This document shows, piece by piece, positions 59,860 to 64,000 of a stretch of DNA of 64,000 nt; the first letter of the stretch is position 1; each line of letters begins with the position of its first letter. The notes below the pieces were generated by a model that made no database searches, had not been told where the DNA came from, and was given only the letters and a program-made list of their open reading frames with translations. Position numbers and translations under genes: made by a program. This DNA is from Acidobacteriota bacterium (lineage in GTDB: Bacteria > Acidobacteriota > Terriglobia > Bryobacterales > Bryobacteraceae). The DNA is taken from the NCBI GenBank assembly GCA_026393985.1, contig JAPKZB010000073.1, positions 1-64,000 on the forward strand, given 5' to 3'.

Positions 59860-61530
59860 CTAGTAGCCGGCGGCCTTGCCTTCCACGCGCGGGTCGGCTG
59901 CGCCGGCGAGCCAGCCGGAGGCTTCCACTTGAACGGCGGATATCTCACAGATGCTGGCCGCGGATTCGAGGTGATGGCCCTTTTGCTCGAGCAGGCGGCG
60001 CGTGTCGGGCGAGAAGCCGGGTTCGAGAAAGAGCTTGTCCGGGCGCCATTGGTGGTGGTAGCGGGGAAAGTTGACGGCGTCCTGAATGGGCATCTGGAAG
60101 TCGATGACGTTTTGGAGGACCTGCAGCACACTCGTCAGGATGCGGGTGCCGCCGGGGGTACCGACCACGAGGGCCAGTTTGCCGTCCTTGAGCACGATGG
60201 TGGGGGTCATTGAACTCAGCGGGCGCTTGCCGGGTTGAATGGCGTTGGCCTCGCCGCCGATGGCGCCGTAGAGGTTTGGCGCGCCGGGCTTGACGGAGAA
60301 GTCATCCATTTCGTTGTTGAGCAGGATGCCGAGGCCCGGGGCGGTGGCGCCGGATCCATAGCCGCCGTTGAGGGTGTAGGTGACGGCGACCGCATTGCCG
60401 GCGGCGTCGACGATGGAGTAGTGGGTGGTTTCGGCCGATTCGTAGGGGGCGAGATTGCCGGGTTTAATTTGATCGGAGCTGGTGGCGGCGTTCGGGTCGA
60501 TTGACTCGCGGAGCTTGGTGAGGTAGCGGGGATCGAGAAGTTTTTTGGTGGGCACCGGGAAGAAGTCCGGGTCGCCCATATACTCGGAGCGGTCGGCGTA
60601 GAAGCGCCGCATGGCTTCGGCCGTGTAGTGGATGGCCTGGGCGGCGCCGGCGCCGGAGGCGGCGTAGGCGGTGGGTTCGAGCACGCCGAGCATCTGAAGG
60701 ATGCCGATGCCGCCGGAGCTGGGGGGCGGGGCGGTGATGATCTGATAGCCGCGGTAGGCTCCGGTGAGCGGCACGCGTTCGGCGGCCTGGTAGTTTTCGA
60801 GATCGTTCAGGGTGAACAGTCCGCCCATATTGCTGACGCCGCCGACGAGTTGGCGGGCGGTTTCGCCCTCGTAGAAGTCCTGGGGGCCGATCTTTTGCAG
60901 GCGTTCGAGCACGGCGCCGAGTTCGGGCTGCACGAGGCGCTCGCCTGGTTCATAAAACCTGCCGTCACGTTGGAAGATGCGCCGGGAGTCGGCGAACTGG
61001 GCGAGGAGCTTCGAGTTCTTGAGCGAGTTGGCCAGACCGTAGCTGACGGGGAAGCCCTGCTTGGCCAGTTTGACGGCAGGGGCGACCAGATCGGCCCACT
61101 TGGCTTTGCCGTACTGGCGATGGGCGAGTTCGAAGCCGCGGACGGTGCCGGGGATGCCGGCGGCGCGCCAGCCGACGAGCGAGTCGCGGGTGGGGCGGCC
61201 GTCCTTGTCGAGATACATGTCGCGGGTGGCCTTCTCTGGGGCGCGTTCGCGGAAGTCGATGAAGTTGGTGCGGCCGTCGGCCATGCGGACAAGCAGGAAG
61301 CCGCCGCCGCCGAGGTTGCCGGCCGAGGGGTGGGTGACGGCGAGGGCGAGGCCGACGGCGATGGCCGCGTCGACGGCGTTGCCGCCGGCGACCAGGACGG
61401 CGAGGCCCGCATCGGTGGCATTGGCCTCGCGGGAGACGACCATCGCCTTGCGGGCGCGTACGGGAACAGCAGCGTGAAGAGAGGCGAGGAGGATAGCTAG
61501 CGAGAGCGATAGGGCGAGAAGGGGCCGCAT
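59860..61530 (-). CDS. ggt: Gamma-glutamyltransferase
   Basis: 556 residues with a signal peptide (LLALSLSLAILLASLHAAVPVRA). N-terminal nucleophile hydrolase: VVSREANATDAGLAVLVAGGNAVDAAIA and GNLGGGGFLLVRMADG in the large subunit, and the autocleavage site before Thr of TTHYSIVDAAGNAVAVTYTLN (about residue 368), then GILLNNEMDDFS and GKRPLSSMTPTIVLKDG in the small subunit. It cleaves glutathione and other gamma-glutamyl amides in the periplasm. Complete and of normal length. Confidence 0.95.
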   Translation of the reverse strand: MRPLLALSLSLAILLASLHAAVPVRARKAMVVSREANATDAGLAVLVAGGNAVDAAIAVGLALAVTHPSAGNLGGGGFLLVRMADGRTNFIDFRERAPEKATRDMYLDKDGRPTRDSLVGWRAAGIPGTVRGFELAHRQYGKAKWADLVAPAVKLAKQGFPVSYGLANSLKNSKLLAQFADSRRIFQRDGRFYEPGERLVQPELGAVLERLQKIGPQDFYEGETARQLVGGVSNMGGLFTLNDLENYQAAERVPLTGAYRGYQIITAPPPSSGGIGILQMLGVLEPTAYAASGAGAAQAIHYTAEAMRRFYADRSEYMGDPDFFPVPTKKLLDPRYLTKLRESIDPNAATSSDQIKPGNLAPYESAETTHYSIVDAAGNAVAVTYTLNGGYGSGATAPGLGILLNNEMDDFSVKPGAPNLYGAIGGEANAIQPGKRPLSSMTPTIVLKDGKLALVVGTPGGTRILTSVLQVLQNVIDFQMPIQDAVNFPRYHHQWRPDKLFLEPGFSPDTRRLLEQKGHHLESAASICEISAVQVEASGWLAGAADPRVEGKAAGY

Positions 61531-61566
61531 ACTTACTATGGTATCGCTCCCGCCCGGGGTGTCGCT

Positions 61567-62286
<720 letters not shown>

Positions 62287-62389
62287 GAAAACTTCATGGT
62301 AACCCGTGGCTGTCCCGGGGTAGCAGTCCTCGGGAGCGGGACGGGGCAGTAGCGCGGACGCCGCCGCCGGGTGCATACTATCCACTAAG

Positions 62390-62827
62390 GTGCCTGCGCG
62401 CAAGCAGATCGAATCGACTTCCGGGGGCGAGAGCCTGCTCGAAACGCCGGAAATTCCCAATAAACTGTACTTCCGCATCGGCGACGTCAGTAAGTTGGCG
62501 GGGGTGAAGCCCTATGTTTTGCGCTATTGGGAGTCGGAATTTGCGCAGTTGCGGCCCAAAAAGAGCGGGACCAATCAACGGCTTTATCCGCGGAAAGAAG
62601 TAGAGCTGATTCTAGAAATCAAACGGCTTCTTTATGATAAGCGGTTCACGATTGAAGGGGCGCGGAAGGCGCTTGAGATGCGCGGCAAGCCGGCGGCGGC
62701 GCCCAAGCCAGTGCCGAAGGCTCCCAAGGAGCAGGCGGCTTTGTTTGTTCTCGAAGAGGGAATTCCGCGGGAGAATTGGAGCGCGGTGCGGTCCGAATTG
62801 AAAGCGATTCTTCAGCTACTGAAATAG
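62390..62827 (+). CDS. MerR-type transcriptional regulator
   Basis: 145 residues from GTG 62390. After a 25-residue lead, KLYFRIGDVSKLAGVKPYVLRYWESEFAQLRPKKSGTNQRLYPRKEVELILEIKRLL is a MerR-type winged helix. The rest is short, with a charged linker (AAPKPVPKAPKEQ) and a small C-terminal helix instead of a coiled-coil dimer domain and ligand site. Such short MerR-like proteins often sit beside translation genes (pheT, ihfA) or motility genes; here flbD, motA and motB follow. Possible regulator of the flagellar genes, by proximity only. Confidence 0.88.
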   Translation: MPARKQIESTSGGESLLETPEIPNKLYFRIGDVSKLAGVKPYVLRYWESEFAQLRPKKSGTNQRLYPRKEVELILEIKRLLYDKRFTIEGARKALEMRGKPAAAPKPVPKAPKEQAALFVLEEGIPRENWSAVRSELKAILQLLK

Positions 62828-62877
62828 TTTCAAGAATGCCGGCGTTGGGGCGAAAAGTGGCATGAGGCCCAACTCCA

Positions 62878-63093
62878 ATGATTGCCCTGACCCGCATCAA
62901 CGGTTCCCCGTTGGTGCTCAACTCTGATTTAATCGAGCAGATTGAATCGAAACCGGACACGATCATTCGTTTGTCGAATGGGCAACGGGTAGTTGTGCGG
63001 GAGACGCCGGCCGAGGTGGTGGATTTAGTGGTCGCCTTCCGCCAGCGGTTGCATCCGGTGGTTGCACCGGGGACGGTCGTCGGTGGCGAATAG
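62878..63093 (+). CDS. flbD: FlbD/SwrD-like flagellar protein
   Basis: 71 residues. IALTRINGSPLVLNSDLIEQIESKPDTIIRLSNGQRVVVRETPAEVVDLVVAFRQ matches the FlbD family of small proteins found in flagellar operons; in Bacillus the homologue SwrD raises flagellar motor power. The motif LT-x-x-NG-x-x-x-x-LN near the N-terminus and the final helix are clear. The gene overlaps motA by about 11 bp and is immediately before motA, motB, its usual context. Confidence 0.92.
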   Translation: MIALTRINGSPLVLNSDLIEQIESKPDTIIRLSNGQRVVVRETPAEVVDLVVAFRQRLHPVVAPGTVVGGE

Positions 63094-63889
63094 GGTAGCG
63101 AGCAAGCCGAAGCGCCGGCCGGATTATGCCACGCTCGGAGGCTTGCTGGTCGCGTTGTCGGCGATTGTGGGCGGGCTGATTCTTGAGGGCGGTTCGCTGC
63201 ATGATATCTCGCAGCTGACGGCGTTGTTGATTGTCCTGGGCGGTACGGTCGGCGCCGTGATGGTGCACTATCCGCTGCGGACCTTGAAGAGCGGATTGCT
63301 GCGCTTGCGCGATGTTTTGTTTGAGGCGCCGACTGCGAAGCCGGAGCTGGTTGAGGTGATCTATTCGCTGGCGCACCGCGCGCGGCGGACGGGCATGGTT
63401 TCGCTTGAGGACGAGTTGGACAAGATTTATGACCCCTTTCTGCGGAAGGCCTTGAACATGGCTATCGACGGGGTGGAAGGGGCGGAGATCCGCCGGGTGA
63501 TGGAGCTGGAGATCGCGGTCCACGAGACGCGCGTTGAGCAGGAGGCCAAGATCTGGGAGAGCGCCGGGAGTTACTCGCCCACGGTGGGGATCATTGGCGC
63601 CGTCATGGGGTTGATTCAGGTGATGAAGAACCTGGCTGACATTGACCGGGTGGGCCACGGCATTGCCGTTTCGTTTGTGGCGACCGTCTATGGCGTGGCG
63701 CTGGCGAACCTGTTGTTTCTGCCCGCCGGCAACAAGATAAAGATGCGGGCACGCCTCGAAAGCGAGGTCCGCGAAATGATGCTCGAAGGCGTGCTGGCCA
63801 TCGTGGACGGGCTGAATCCGAAACTGATCAAGGACAAACTGGAAATGTATCTGGATAGTGGCTGGCCGAACCGGCGGGGGAACGGATGA
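63083..63889 (+). CDS. motA: Flagellar motor stator protein MotA
   Basis: 268 residues from GTG 63083; the track's TTG (63062) is seven codons earlier. Helix 1 is YATLGGLLVALSAIVGGLILEGGSLHDISQLTALLIVLGGTVGAVMVHYPL, the MotA/PomA pattern. The cytoplasmic loop has LEDELDKIYDPFLRKALNMAIDG and the pairs of charged residues, then helices 3 and 4 contain ESAGSYSPTVGIIGAVMGLIQVMKNLADIDRVGHGIAVSFVATVYGVALANLLFLPAGNKI. It forms the ion-driven stator with MotB. Overlaps motB by four bases. Confidence 0.95.
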   Translation: MANRVASKPKRRPDYATLGGLLVALSAIVGGLILEGGSLHDISQLTALLIVLGGTVGAVMVHYPLRTLKSGLLRLRDVLFEAPTAKPELVEVIYSLAHRARRTGMVSLEDELDKIYDPFLRKALNMAIDGVEGAEIRRVMELEIAVHETRVEQEAKIWESAGSYSPTVGIIGAVMGLIQVMKNLADIDRVGHGIAVSFVATVYGVALANLLFLPAGNKIKMRARLESEVREMMLEGVLAIVDGLNPKLIKDKLEMYLDSGWPNRRGNG

Positions 63890-64000
63890 GAAACGGGCGG
63901 CGACGCGCCGCTGAGGTGGAAAACCATGAGCGGTGGCTCGTGTCCTACGCGGACTTCATTACGCTGCTATTTGCTTTCTTTGTGGTGATGTTTGCCAGTT
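63886..64000 (+). CDS. motB: Flagellar motor protein MotB, N-terminal part (cut by window end)
   Basis: Only the first 38 residues are in the window: a basic start, then HERWLVSYADFITLLFAFFVVMFAS. The single helix with Asp in SYADFITLLFAFFVV is the MotB stator helix; this Asp carries the ion. Starts within the motA stop (ATGA). The OmpA-like peptidoglycan-binding domain must lie beyond the window. Confidence 0.93.
   Translation, partial: MRNGRRRAAEVENHERWLVSYADFITLLFAFFVVMFAS

Overview
The window looks like chromosomal DNA from an acidobacterium of the Solibacter/Bryobacter group (class Solibacteres, now often called Terriglobia). The evidence is the high GC content, many secreted beta-propeller and Gfo/Idh/MocA proteins with Tat-type leaders, and a 960-residue propeller protein that ends in the domain catalogued as the Solibacter C-terminal domain (TIGR03437). 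This is an inference from protein families; there is no rRNA in the window. I see no tRNA, IS element, prophage or CRISPR array.

Layout. 1-8.9 kb: the end of a SpoIID/LytB-type gene, an orphan ribbon-helix-helix-like protein, then a minus-strand block (cinA, IPT/propeller protein, pgpA, yacG, rimO, a mannonate-dehydratase-like secreted protein, the TIGR03437 propeller). 9.0-21.1 kb: a complete-looking Flp/Tad pilus locus (TPR protein, Flp prepilin, polytopic membrane protein, CpaB, CpaC secretin, TadG-like, two TadE-like, CpaE, CpaF, TadB, TadC), with no prepilin peptidase in the window. 21.1-29.9 kb: housekeeping genes (CoA-binding protein, rRNA pseudouridine synthase, scpB, scpA, S9 peptidase, gamma-carbonic anhydrase, hisS, aspS) ending in a very strong hairpin. 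29.9-33.5 kb: a Gfo/Idh/MocA oxidoreductase, a seven-helix membrane protein, a tiny exported peptide carrying two perfect copies of GGPIPPPWDFD, and an ExeA-type ATPase. 33.6-38.1 kb: a compact type III-A CRISPR effector operon, cas10(csm1)-csm2-csm3-csm4-csm5 on the minus strand, with a short Cas10 that has GGDD but no HD nuclease domain, and with no cas6, csm6, cas1, cas2 or repeat array nearby. 38.2-41.7 kb: an RluD-type pseudouridine synthase, a fasciclin protein, a peroxiredoxin whose catalytic residue is encoded by an in-frame UGA followed by a SECIS-like hairpin (a likely selenoprotein that the ORF track splits in two), and a GH31-like protein without its catalytic barrel core. 41.7-47.5 kb: M24 peptidase, POT peptide transporter, Wzt-type ABC ATPase, sulfatase, small hypothetical. 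47.5-54.3 kb: DUF481 protein, a second Gfo/Idh/MocA oxidoreductase, HGSNAT/YeiB-like acyltransferase, a divergent Mpa/ARC-like AAA ATPase, glgA, thioredoxin. 54.3-62.3 kb: S41 protease, D-Ala-D-Ala ligase, arginase, asnS, sugar isomerase-like protein, gamma-glutamyltransferase, rlmB. 62.4-64 kb: MerR-type regulator, flbD-like, motA and the start of motB, so the organism probably has a flagellar motor.

How the parts work together. The Tad genes form a self-contained machine for Flp pilus export: pilin, minor pseudopilins, secretin, platform proteins, motor ATPase and localisation ATPase. The csm genes encode all five subunits of a Csm complex; the retained Csm3 aspartate and Cas10 GGDD predict target-RNA cleavage and cyclic-oligoadenylate signalling without Cas10 HD DNase activity, with crRNAs and any CARF effector supplied from elsewhere. 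The Sec-peroxiredoxin predicts that selA/selB/selC/selD exist elsewhere in this genome. The three observations I would follow first are the selenoprotein, the reduced type III-A operon, and the repeat-containing exported peptide close to it.
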